Position numbers and translations under genes: made by a program. 11,081 nucleotides of DNA, from positions 1-11,081 of the forward strand of contig JAJYHA010000248.1 in the NCBI GenBank assembly GCA_021784995.1, written 5' to 3'. The stretch comes from Myxococcales bacterium (GTDB lineage: Bacteria > Myxococcota > Myxococcia > Myxococcales > Anaeromyxobacteraceae). The notes below the pieces were generated by a model that was not told where the DNA came from, did not search any database, and worked only from the letters and a program-made list of their open reading frames with translations. Below, piece after piece: positions 1 to 5,454 of this stretch (position 1 is its first letter; each line of letters opens with the position of its first letter).

Positions 1-537
1 CGTGACGTCCGACGTCGCGACGCGCGACAGCTCGCCGCGGTGCACCACCACCACGCGCCGCGCCTCCACCGACCCCTCGGCCAGCCGGCCCGCGAAGCGC
101 TCCTCGTACGCGTCGCCCTCGCGGTAGGCGTAGAAGAGGCGCGCCACGGGCGCGAAGCGCCAGTCCACCACGCGCACGCCGCGCGCGGCGTCCACGAAGG
201 TGCCTCGCCCCAGGCAGTAATCGCGCCGCGCGCTCCCCTCGAGGACGCGGAGGTGGGCGAAGTAGGGCGCCGCCGGATCGGGGAGCGGCTCGGCGCGAGC
301 GCGCTCCATCACGGCGCGCACGAGCCCCATCTCCTGGAACACCGTGGGGAGGTCCTTGGCGGTCGACTCCACCGCCTGCTCCCGGAGCTCGGCCAGCCGA
401 CCCGCCAGGTCGGGGTCGGCGCTGCGGCGGGCGAGCCGCGCGCGGAGGGCGGCCTGGACCTGCCGCAGCAGCTCCGCCTCCTCCTCCAGCACGGCCCGCT
501 CCGCGGCCGTGAGCTCCCTCGTGGCGTCGATCGTCAA
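1..537 (-). CDS. HelD/UvrD-like superfamily I DNA helicase, N-terminal fragment (cut by left edge)
   Basis: Reading the minus strand from a TTG at 537-535 gives 179 uninterrupted codons to the window edge. The first ~80 residues are charged and helical (probable coiled coil, rich in Glu/Arg/Leu). Then come PYFAHLRV (residues 91-98), DYCLGR (106-111) and VRVVDWRFAPVARLFY (121-136), followed by YREGDAYEE. This block resembles the region ahead of the Walker A motif in HelD-like helicases, where 'GR.TF.D....VRIVDWR.APV...FY.Y..GD.Y.E' is typical. HelD-type proteins are ATP-driven translocases; Bacillus HelD recycles stalled RNA polymerase, but myxobacterial relatives are uncharacterised. The helicase motifs lie outside the window, so the call rests on the N-terminus alone. 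The TTG start is uncertain: AGGG lies about 8-11 nt upstream and a TATACA -10-like box (complement of 549-554) is very close. An in-frame GTG exists further upstream. Plus-strand open frames here are shadows. Confidence 0.72.
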   Translation of the reverse strand, partial: MTIDATRELTAAERAVLEEEAELLRQVQAALRARLARRSADPDLAGRLAELREQAVESTAKDLPTVFQEMGLVRAVMERARAEPLPDPAAPYFAHLRVLEGSARRDYCLGRGTFVDAARGVRVVDWRFAPVARLFYAYREGDAYEERFAGRLAEGSVEARRVVVVHRGELSRVATSDVT

Positions 538-590
538 CGGGAGCGCCCTGTATAGCGGGCCGGCGGGCCCGCGTCGCCGCGAAGATCGGG

Positions 591-615
591 TGGCGCCCGG
601 CGCCACGCCGGCGTG
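591..615. promoter_or_regulatory. Adjacent palindromes in the spacer between the divergent helicase and MscS genes
   Basis: The spacer between the two divergent genes holds a perfect inverted repeat, TGGCGC-CCG-GCGCCA (591-605). It abuts a perfect 12-nt palindrome, CACGCCGGCGTG (604-615). A weaker GCGGGC/GCCCGC pair lies at 555-572. They may be a regulator site for one or both genes. GC-rich palindromes are common by chance in such DNA, so the call is tentative. No convincing -35/-10 pair for the plus-strand gene was seen. Confidence 0.25.
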
Positions 616-630
616 CTACAGATCCTCCGC

Positions 631-1734
631 ATGATCGAGGCCTACCTGCCGGAGCCGCTGCTCCGTTCCGGGCCGCTCACGCTGGCCTGGTGGCAGTGGC
701 TGGCGCTCCCCGTGGGCCTCGGGCTGGCGTTGCTGGCGGGGCGCGTCCTGGGGGCCGTCTCGCACGCCGTCCTCGTGCGCGTGGTGCGCCGGACCCGGAG
801 CGCCTGGGACGACCTGCTCCTGGAGCGGCTCACGCCGCCCGTGCGCTTCGCGTGGGCCCTGGGCGCGGCGTACCTCATCCAGCTGGCGCTCGAGCTGCCC
901 CCGGCCGCCGAGCACCACGTGGAGCAGGTGCTCAGGACCGCCACCGTCGCGGTCTTCTTCTGGGCGGGGCTGCGCGGCATCGATCTCGGGTTCCAGGCCC
1001 TCGCGTCCACCTCCACGGGGCGAGCGCACGACCTCGGCCGCGGCCTGCTCCCCATGCTGCGGAAGGCGTCGAAGATCACCGTCTTCACCATGGCCGTCAT
1101 CGCGGTGCTGACCGACCTCGGGTACCCGGTGGCGAGCCTGCTGGCGGGGCTCGGCATCGGCGGCCTCGCGCTGGCGCTCGCCGCGCAGAAGACGGTCGAG
1201 AACCTCTTCGGCTCGGTGGCCATCAGCGTCGACCAGCCGTTCCGGGTGGGCGACTTCGTGCGGATCGAGGGCGGCGACACGGGGACCGTGGAGTCGATCG
1301 GGCTGCGCTCGACCCGCCTGAGGACGCTCGATCGCACCGTGGTGACGCTGCCCAACGGCAAGCTGGCGGACCAGCGCGTCGAGTCCTTCGCGCCGCGCGA
1401 CCGCTGCCGGCTCTCCTGCAAGCTGTCGCTGGCCCGCGCCACCACGGCGGCGCAGATGCGCGCCGTGCTCGCCGGGGTGGAGGGCGTCCTGCGCCGCCAC
1501 CCGCGGCTGTGGCCGGAGGGCGTGAGCGTGCAGTTCACGGCCGTCGCCGAGTGGTCGCTCGACGTCGAGGTGATGGCCTGGTTCACGACGGCCGACTGGG
1601 ACGAGTTCCTGGCGATCCGGCAGGAGGTCCTGCTCGGGTTCCTGGACGCGGTGGAGCGCGCCGGGACGGCGCTGGCCTTCCCGACGAGGACGCTGCGCAC
1701 GGAGTCCCCCGAGCGGGATCCGTCCGGAAATTGA
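631..1734 (+). CDS. MscS-family small-conductance mechanosensitive channel
   Basis: This encodes a 367-residue inner-membrane protein that should open under membrane tension to release solutes during hypo-osmotic shock. About five hydrophobic segments are visible near residues 18-38, 73-90, 104-118, 147-162 and 166-186. The last is the pore-lining TM3, with the family signature AGLGIGGLALALAAQKTVEN (172-191). It continues into the MscS beta domain (NLFGSVAISVDQPFRVGDFV, then TVESIGLRSTRLRTLD and LPNG). The C-terminal alpha/beta domain ends with the usual FPTRTL motif. Small Gly/Ala residues alternate in TM3 as in Escherichia coli MscS, but there are extra N-terminal helices, as in YnaI/YbdG-type members. 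The start is ambiguous: ATG at 631 or in-frame GTG at 613. Neither has a clear ribosome binding site. I prefer 631 because the GTG lies inside a palindrome. It appears monocistronic and unrelated to the downstream cluster. Confidence 0.93.
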   Translation: MIEAYLPEPLLRSGPLTLAWWQWLALPVGLGLALLAGRVLGAVSHAVLVRVVRRTRSAWDDLLLERLTPPVRFAWALGAAYLIQLALELPPAAEHHVEQVLRTATVAVFFWAGLRGIDLGFQALASTSTGRAHDLGRGLLPMLRKASKITVFTMAVIAVLTDLGYPVASLLAGLGIGGLALALAAQKTVENLFGSVAISVDQPFRVGDFVRIEGGDTGTVESIGLRSTRLRTLDRTVVTLPNGKLADQRVESFAPRDRCRLSCKLSLARATTAAQMRAVLAGVEGVLRRHPRLWPEGVSVQFTAVAEWSLDVEVMAWFTTADWDEFLAIRQEVLLGFLDAVERAGTALAFPTRTLRTESPERDPSGN

Positions 1735-1798
1735 AGCTCCTCACCTCCCGTTGCGTCGGTGCTGCGAGGGCTCCACATTCTTCACGGAGGTGGGGATC

Positions 1799-2704
1799 AT
1801 GCGCTCCACTGCAATCCTGGCCGCCGCCGGCGCCTTGCTGACCTTCGCCGCCGGCTGCGGACCGGCCTACTGCGATCCCTACAGCGATCCCTACTGCGGG
1901 TACTACTACGGTCCGGTCGACTATCTGGGCGTCGGCGTCGACCCGTACGGGTACTGCTCCGATCCCATCTCGTGCGGGTGCCTCGACCCGACGGTGTGCC
2001 TGACGAAGGTGGAGGCGTCACCCGCCGCCTGCGCCGCGGGGGACGGGACCTGCGTGGTGCGGTCGCTGGGGACCTCCGTCAACCGCGCGCTGCAGTCGGC
2101 GCTCCTCCCCGTGGACGCGCTGCTGAGCGCCAGCCCCTCGACGCAGGGCGACCTCGCGGTCTACGGGCCCGTGGACGCCGCGGCGCCCGGGGCGACGAAG
2201 GGGAGCGCGGCCACCTTCCGGCTGACCGTGCGGCGGTCGTCGGCCACCACCAGCTGGAAGCTGGAGGCGGAGCCGCTCGATCGCTCCTCCGGCTGGGCGA
2301 CGGTCTTCACGGGGACGATGGTCCCCGACGCGCAGTCGCGCCGCGGGCGCGGCGTGCTGGGCGTCGATCTCGACGCCCTCGCGACGGTGAACGCGGCCGC
2401 CTATCCGGGCGGCGGCAGGCTCCTGGGCGCGTTCGACGGCGACGGGAGTCAGAAGGCGACCAGCTACCGGCTGGCCGGCTTCCGGACCGGGAGCGCGGCC
2501 GCCACCGACGGCCTGCTCTCCTCGACCACCGCCGCCGACGGCAGCGTGCGGACCGTCTTCTCGGCGCCGGGGGCCGCGCCCGTGCAGGTCACCGGGTCCG
2601 CCACGCCCCTCGTCAGCGGCGGCGCGAGCGGCGGCGCGTCGGCGGCGCCGGTGTCGCTCCACCCTGGCGATCCCCCGACGAGCATGCCCGACCCTGGCTT
2701 CTGA
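1799..2704 (+). CDS. Putative secreted lipoprotein of unknown function with Cys/Tyr-rich N-terminus
   Basis: I do not recognise this 301-residue protein. The ATG at 1799 is chosen because GGAGG (1786-1790) lies 8 nt upstream. The N-terminus has a charged start (MRST), a hydrophobic run and FAAGC at 16-20, so Cys20 is a plausible lipidation site, although the -3 Ala makes a non-ideal lipobox. Residues 20-85 hold nine cysteines and several DPY units (CDPYSDPYCGYYY, VDPYGYC). No Cys follows residue 85, so the protein has a disulfide-capable head and a Cys-free C-terminal part. The rest (90-280) is Ser/Thr/Ala/Gly-rich with beta-like stretches such as ATFRLTVRRSS and a GGASGGAS stretch near the end. 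It is likely exported to the outer membrane or periplasm; no enzymatic motif is visible. It sits 64 nt after the channel gene, with its own strong ribosome binding site, and before a hairpin. Confidence 0.75.
   Translation: MRSTAILAAAGALLTFAAGCGPAYCDPYSDPYCGYYYGPVDYLGVGVDPYGYCSDPISCGCLDPTVCLTKVEASPAACAAGDGTCVVRSLGTSVNRALQSALLPVDALLSASPSTQGDLAVYGPVDAAAPGATKGSAATFRLTVRRSSATTSWKLEAEPLDRSSGWATVFTGTMVPDAQSRRGRGVLGVDLDALATVNAAAYPGGGRLLGAFDGDGSQKATSYRLAGFRTGSAAATDGLLSSTTAADGSVRTVFSAPGAAPVQVTGSATPLVSGGASGGASAAPVSLHPGDPPTSMPDPGF
1872..1894 (+). repeat. Tandem 11-nt direct repeat encoding the DPY units
   Basis: GCGATCCCTAC occurs at 1872-1882 and again at 1884-1894 with a 12-nt period. It encodes consecutive DPYS/DPYC units of the putative lipoprotein. 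The in-frame period suggests local slippage duplication within the Cys/Tyr-rich head. Confidence 0.8.
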
Positions 2705-2720
2705 GCCGTCCGGTGTCCGC

Positions 2721-2754
2721 CGCGCCCTCCGCCCCGGCCGCGGGCGGGGGCGCG
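2721..2754 (+). terminator. GC-rich hairpin after the lipoprotein gene, possible terminator
   Basis: CGCGCCC-T-CCGCCC (2721-2734) pairs with GGGCGGGGGCGCG (2742-2754). This forms a 13-bp stem with one bulged T (2728) and a 7-nt loop. It starts 16 nt after the lipoprotein stop codon and ends 10 nt before the putative promoter of the next gene. There is no T-run after it, so it is not a canonical intrinsic terminator. U-less hairpins or Rho action are common in high-GC bacteria. It marks the likely boundary between the lipoprotein gene and the IclR-led cluster. Confidence 0.35.
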
Positions 2755-2763
2755 CGCGACCCG

Positions 2764-2793
2764 TTGACGCGGGCGCCGCGCCGAAGGTAGCTT
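2764..2793 (+). promoter_or_regulatory. Possible sigma-70-type promoter of the IclR-AtuA-Liv cluster
   Basis: TTGACG (2764-2769) matches the -35 consensus at five of six positions. After an 18-nt spacer, TAGCTT (2788-2793) is a weak -10. This would start transcription near position 2800, inside the palindrome array, as expected for repression or autoregulation by the adjacent IclR protein. The -10 is poor, so the exact placement is uncertain. Confidence 0.35.
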
Positions 2794-2826
2794 CGGCATG
2801 CCGATGACGGTTTCGGTATACCGAAA
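2781..2826. promoter_or_regulatory. Array of five TTCGG/CCGAA half-sites with 20-bp period: probable IclR operator
   Basis: Half-sites occur as CCGAA (2781), TTCGG (2792), CCGAT (2801), TTCGG (2812) and CCGAA (2821). Reverse half-sites recur every 20 bp (2781, 2801, 2821), as do forward ones (2792, 2812). Two full palindromes result. TCGGCATGCCGA (2793-2804) is perfect over 12 nt, and TTTCGGTATACCGAAA (2811-2826) is perfect over 16 nt. Their centres are 20 bp apart, about two helical turns, so bound dimers would lie on one DNA face. The CCGAAG/CTTCGG dyad at 2781-2796 is centred 10 bp further upstream. IclR-family proteins bind such palindromes as dimers or tetramers, often beside their own gene. 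The array ends 1 nt before the preferred IclR start codon. Confidence 0.72.
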
Positions 2827-2827
2827 G

Positions 2828-3664
2828 ATGGCGCCGGCGCGGACCGCGAGCCGGGCCGCGCGCCCGGGCGCCCGGGGCCGCGACGGCTCCGCGGCGAAGA
2901 CCGCCGACCGCACGCTGGACGTCTTCGAGCTCTTCGCGAACGAGCAGCGCCCGCTCAACCTGTCGGAGATCGCCGCGCGGCTCGCCATCCCGCTCGCCTC
3001 CGCGCACGCGCTCCTGAAGACCCTGGAGGCGCGCGGTTACCTCTTCGACGTCGGGCAGCGGCGGGGGTACTTCCCGACCACGCGCATGCAGGGCGTGGTG
3101 CAGGCGATCGTCCGCGCGCTGCCGCTGGCGTCCGCCGTCGAGCCGGCCCTGCGTGCGCTCCGCGACGAGACCGGCGAGACGGTGGTCCTCGCCAAGCGGC
3201 AGGGCGACCAGCTCCTCTACGTCGCGGTCTTCGAGTCGCCGTGCACCGTCCGCTTCTCCTCCGTGGCCGGGGAGGTCAAGCCGCTGCACTCGACCAGCAG
3301 CGGCAAGGCGCTCCTCTCGGCGCTGCCGCGGGAGGAGCTGGCGGCCACGCTGGCGGAGCTCCGCTTCGACCGCCGGACGGCCGCGACCGTCCTCGATCCG
3401 GGCGAGCTGGCGCGGCAGATCGAGCGGGGCCGCGCCCGCGGCTGGTGCCGCAGCGTGGGCGAGAACGCCGCCGAGCTGATGGCGGTCTCGGCCCCGGTCC
3501 GGATCGGCGCCGAGACCTACGCCGTCACGCTGGGCGGCCCGACCGGCCGGTTCCGGCCCCGGACGGCGCGGCACGTGGCGGCGCTGCTGCGCACCTGCGC
3601 GCGCGTGGAGGGTCGCACGGCGGGGGAGGGCGCCGCGCGCCGCCGGCGCGACGCGGAGAGCTGA
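2828..3664 (+). CDS. IclR-family transcriptional regulator
   Basis: This encodes a 278-residue cytoplasmic DNA-binding regulator. A disordered Arg/Ala-rich leader (1-24) precedes the winged helix-turn-helix (about 25-85): TLDVFELFANEQRPLNLSEI, then ARLAIPLASAHALLKTLEARGYL. The effector-binding domain (about 100-260) carries the IclR hallmarks PLHSTSSGKALLSALP (152-167) and SVGENAAELMAVSAPV (209-224), the latter normally a GE...G...AAPV-type motif. The family senses small organic acids, aromatics or similar metabolites and represses or activates neighbouring catabolic and transport genes. Here it opens the cluster, with only 2 nt before the next start codon, so it is probably co-transcribed and autoregulated through the adjacent palindromes. 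The ATG at 2828 is preferred because it leaves the operator in the leader. The in-frame ATG at 2798, with GAAGG at 2783-2787, is a real alternative and would add ten residues. The ligand is not predictable from sequence. Confidence 0.93.
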   Translation: MAPARTASRAARPGARGRDGSAAKTADRTLDVFELFANEQRPLNLSEIAARLAIPLASAHALLKTLEARGYLFDVGQRRGYFPTTRMQGVVQAIVRALPLASAVEPALRALRDETGETVVLAKRQGDQLLYVAVFESPCTVRFSSVAGEVKPLHSTSSGKALLSALPREELAATLAELRFDRRTAATVLDPGELARQIERGRARGWCRSVGENAAELMAVSAPVRIGAETYAVTLGGPTGRFRPRTARHVAALLRTCARVEGRTAGEGAARRRRDAES

Positions 3665-3666
3665 CC

Positions 3667-5025
3667 ATGGGCGAGCGGACGATCCGGATCGGCGCGGGCG
3701 CGGCGTGGTGGGGCGATCGGATCGACCCCGCCGCCCAGCTCGCCCGCGAGGGCGCGCTCGACTACCTGTGCTTCGAGACGATGGCCGAGGCGACCATGTC
3801 CGCGGCCCGCGTGCGGATGCGCGCCGATCCCGCTTACCCGGGCTACGACACGTACCTCGACGACCGCATGGAGGCGGTGCTGGCCGCGTGCCGCGCCAGC
3901 GGCACGCGCGTGGTGTCGAACCAGGGCTGGGCCAACCCGGTGGGCGCCGCCGAGCGGATCGTCTGGAACGCCCGGCGGCTCGGGATCCGGCGGCTGCGCG
4001 TGGCGGCCGTCGAGGGCGCCGTGCCGGCGGAGGCGCTGCGCGGCCACGACGGTCCGGTGCTCGAGACCGGCGCCCGCTTCCGCGACCTCCCGTTCGAGAT
4101 CGTCGCGGCCGACGCCTACGTCGGGGCGGAGCCCATCGTGGAGGCGCTGCGACAGGGGGCCGACGTGGTCGTCACCTCGCGGGTGGCCGACCCGTCGCTG
4201 TACGTGGCGCCCATCGCGTACGAGCTGGGCTGGCGCCTGGACGACTGGGAGCGGCTCGGGCAGGCCACCGTGATCGGCCACCTCATGGAGTGCGCGGCGC
4301 AGTGCACCGGCGGCTACTTCGCGGATCCGGGCTACAAGTCGGTCCCGGGCCTGGCCCGGCTCGGCTTCCCGATCGCCGTGGTCGGGGAGGCGGGCGAGGC
4401 GGAGATCACGAAGCTCCCCTCGGCCGGCGGGCTGGTCACCGCCCGCACCTGCAAGGAGCAGCTGCTCTACGAGATCCACGACCCGGCCGCCTACCTGACG
4501 CCGGACGTCGTGGCCGACTTCCGCCAGGTCCGCCTCGAGGAGGTGGGGCCGGACCGCGTGGCCGTGCGGGGCGGGACCGGACGGGAGCGGACGGGGACGC
4601 TCAAGGTCTGCGTCGGCTGCCACGAGGGGTACGTGGCCGAGGACTGGTTCTTCTTCGCCGGGCCGGGCGCCCTCGACCGGGCCCGCCTGGCGCGCGAGGT
4701 GCTCGAGGAGCGCTTCCGCATCGTCGATCTCCGCGCCGACGAGGTCCGGATCGACTTCCTGGGCGTGAACGCCGTGCACGGGGAGCTCTCGCCCGAGCCG
4801 GCCGTCCCGCCCTACGAGGTGGGGGTGCGGGTGGCCGCCCGGGCGCGCGCCGCGGCCGAGGCCGCCAAGGTGGTCCGCGAGGTGGACGCCATGGCCGTGT
4901 GCGGGCTCGCCGGGACGGGCAAGCGCGTGCCGCCGCGCGAGCGGACGCGCGAGGTGATCGGGCTCCACTCCATCCTGCTCCCGCGCGACCAGGTGAAGGT
5001 CGCGCTGACCTTCGTGGAGGCGTGA
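3667..5025 (+). CDS. AtuA-family protein (DUF1446), first copy
   Basis: This 452-residue, probably cytoplasmic protein belongs to the acyclic terpene utilisation AtuA/DUF1446 family. AtuA is needed for citronellol/geraniol catabolism in Pseudomonas, but to my knowledge no reaction is established for the family. Family blocks in order are IRIGAGAAWWGDR (6-18), LDYLCFETMAEATM (31-44), TRVVSNQGWANP (80-91), AYVGAEPIVEALRQGADVVV (150-169), SRVADPSLYVAP (171-182), GHLMECAAQCTGGYF (204-218), GFPIAVV (233-239), TCKEQLLYEIHDP (261-273) and FFFAGPGALDRARLAREVLE (328-347). It lacks the C-terminal domain fused in longer AtuA proteins; that domain is the next gene. GGAG (3655-3658) lies 8 nt before the ATG. 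It is tightly spaced between the IclR gene and the small AtuA-C gene (4-nt gap). Its role on the imported compound is inferred from context. Confidence 0.92.
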   Translation: MGERTIRIGAGAAWWGDRIDPAAQLAREGALDYLCFETMAEATMSAARVRMRADPAYPGYDTYLDDRMEAVLAACRASGTRVVSNQGWANPVGAAERIVWNARRLGIRRLRVAAVEGAVPAEALRGHDGPVLETGARFRDLPFEIVAADAYVGAEPIVEALRQGADVVVTSRVADPSLYVAPIAYELGWRLDDWERLGQATVIGHLMECAAQCTGGYFADPGYKSVPGLARLGFPIAVVGEAGEAEITKLPSAGGLVTARTCKEQLLYEIHDPAAYLTPDVVADFRQVRLEEVGPDRVAVRGGTGRERTGTLKVCVGCHEGYVAEDWFFFAGPGALDRARLAREVLEERFRIVDLRADEVRIDFLGVNAVHGELSPEPAVPPYEVGVRVAARARAAAEAAKVVREVDAMAVCGLAGTGKRVPPRERTREVIGLHSILLPRDQVKVALTFVEA

Positions 5026-5029
5026 CGCC

Positions 5030-5353
5030 GTGAAGCTGCGCGAGCTGGCCCACACGCGGACCGGGGACAAGGGCGACGTGTGCAACCTGGCCGTGATCGC
5101 CTACCGGATGGAGGACTACCCGCTGCTGGCGGAGCGGCTCACGGCCGACGTGGTGCGGCGGGTCTACGCCGGCACGGTGAAGGGGCCCGTGCTCCGGTAC
5201 GAGCTGCCGGGGATCGGCGCCCTCAACTTCGTCATGCACGGCGCGCTCGGGGGGGGCGTCTCCCGGACACTGCGCCTCGACAACTACGGCAAGGCGCTCT
5301 CCACCGCCATCCTGGACCTCGAGATCGAGGACGCGCGCAGGGAGGTCCCGTGA
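5030..5353 (+). CDS. Stand-alone AtuA C-terminal (ferredoxin-like fold) domain protein
   Basis: This 107-residue protein contains LAHTRTGDKGDVCNLAVIAY (residues 6-25). This matches the (R/T)SGDKG(D/N)..N(I/V) signature that opens the C-terminal ferredoxin-like domain of full-length AtuA proteins. A second conserved stretch follows: ALNFVMHGALGGGVSRTLRL, then DNYGKAL and a C-terminal ILDLEI. In Pseudomonas-type AtuA this domain is fused to the DUF1446 region; here it is a separate gene 4 nt downstream. The two products therefore very likely form a complex. 'Ferredoxin' refers to fold only: there is a single Cys (VCN) and no iron-sulfur motif. The GTG start is set by GGAGG (5016-5020), 9 nt upstream and inside the end of the preceding gene, which suggests translational coupling. 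Confidence 0.85.
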   Translation: MKLRELAHTRTGDKGDVCNLAVIAYRMEDYPLLAERLTADVVRRVYAGTVKGPVLRYELPGIGALNFVMHGALGGGVSRTLRLDNYGKALSTAILDLEIEDARREVP

Positions 5354-5395
5354 CGCGGGGCGGCCGCGCGGGAGAGGACCAGCACGATCGCCGGC

Positions 5396-5440
5396 CGCGC
5401 CTCGGCGCGCGTCGGAACCCCGCGGGCGAGGCCTGCCCGC
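5396..5440 (+). other. Two small hairpins in the leader of the binding-protein gene
   Basis: CGCGC-CTCG-GCGCG (5396-5409) and GCGGGC-GAGGCCT-GCCCGC (5422-5440) can form 5-bp and 6-bp stems in the 101-nt gap before the binding-protein gene. The second ends 4 nt before its GGAGGA ribosome binding site. This is the only sizeable gap inside the cluster. The stems could be an RNA-processing or stability element that raises binding-protein expression, or an internal promoter region. They are short and may be chance structures in GC-rich DNA. Confidence 0.25.
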
Positions 5441-5454
5441 AACCGGAGGAACCC

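Noticed and set aside
40..634. Plus-strand open frames at the left edge
   Set aside because: The composition is shadow-like (His/Arg/Ala/Ser), and the minus-strand reading shows recognisable HelD-like motifs instead.
1731..1798. Promoter or terminator between the channel and lipoprotein genes
   Set aside because: TTGAAG/TTGCGT -35-like boxes were seen, but there is no matching -10 at proper spacing and no stable hairpin with a T-run.
5030..5353. Reading the small AtuA-C gene as a true electron-transfer ferredoxin
   Set aside because: It has one cysteine and no CxxC or CxxCxxC cluster; only the fold name is ferredoxin-like.
3667..5353. AtuA split as a pseudogene or frameshift
   Set aside because: The first gene ends with a clear stop codon. 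The second has its own GTG with GGAGG 9 nt upstream, and both halves keep their conserved motifs, so two working genes are more likely.
5080..5454. Possible N-terminal extension of the binding protein reading through the AtuA-C gene region
   Set aside because: The ATG at 5455 has a strong ribosome binding site and begins a proper signal peptide. The upstream frame overlaps AtuA-C and is low-complexity.
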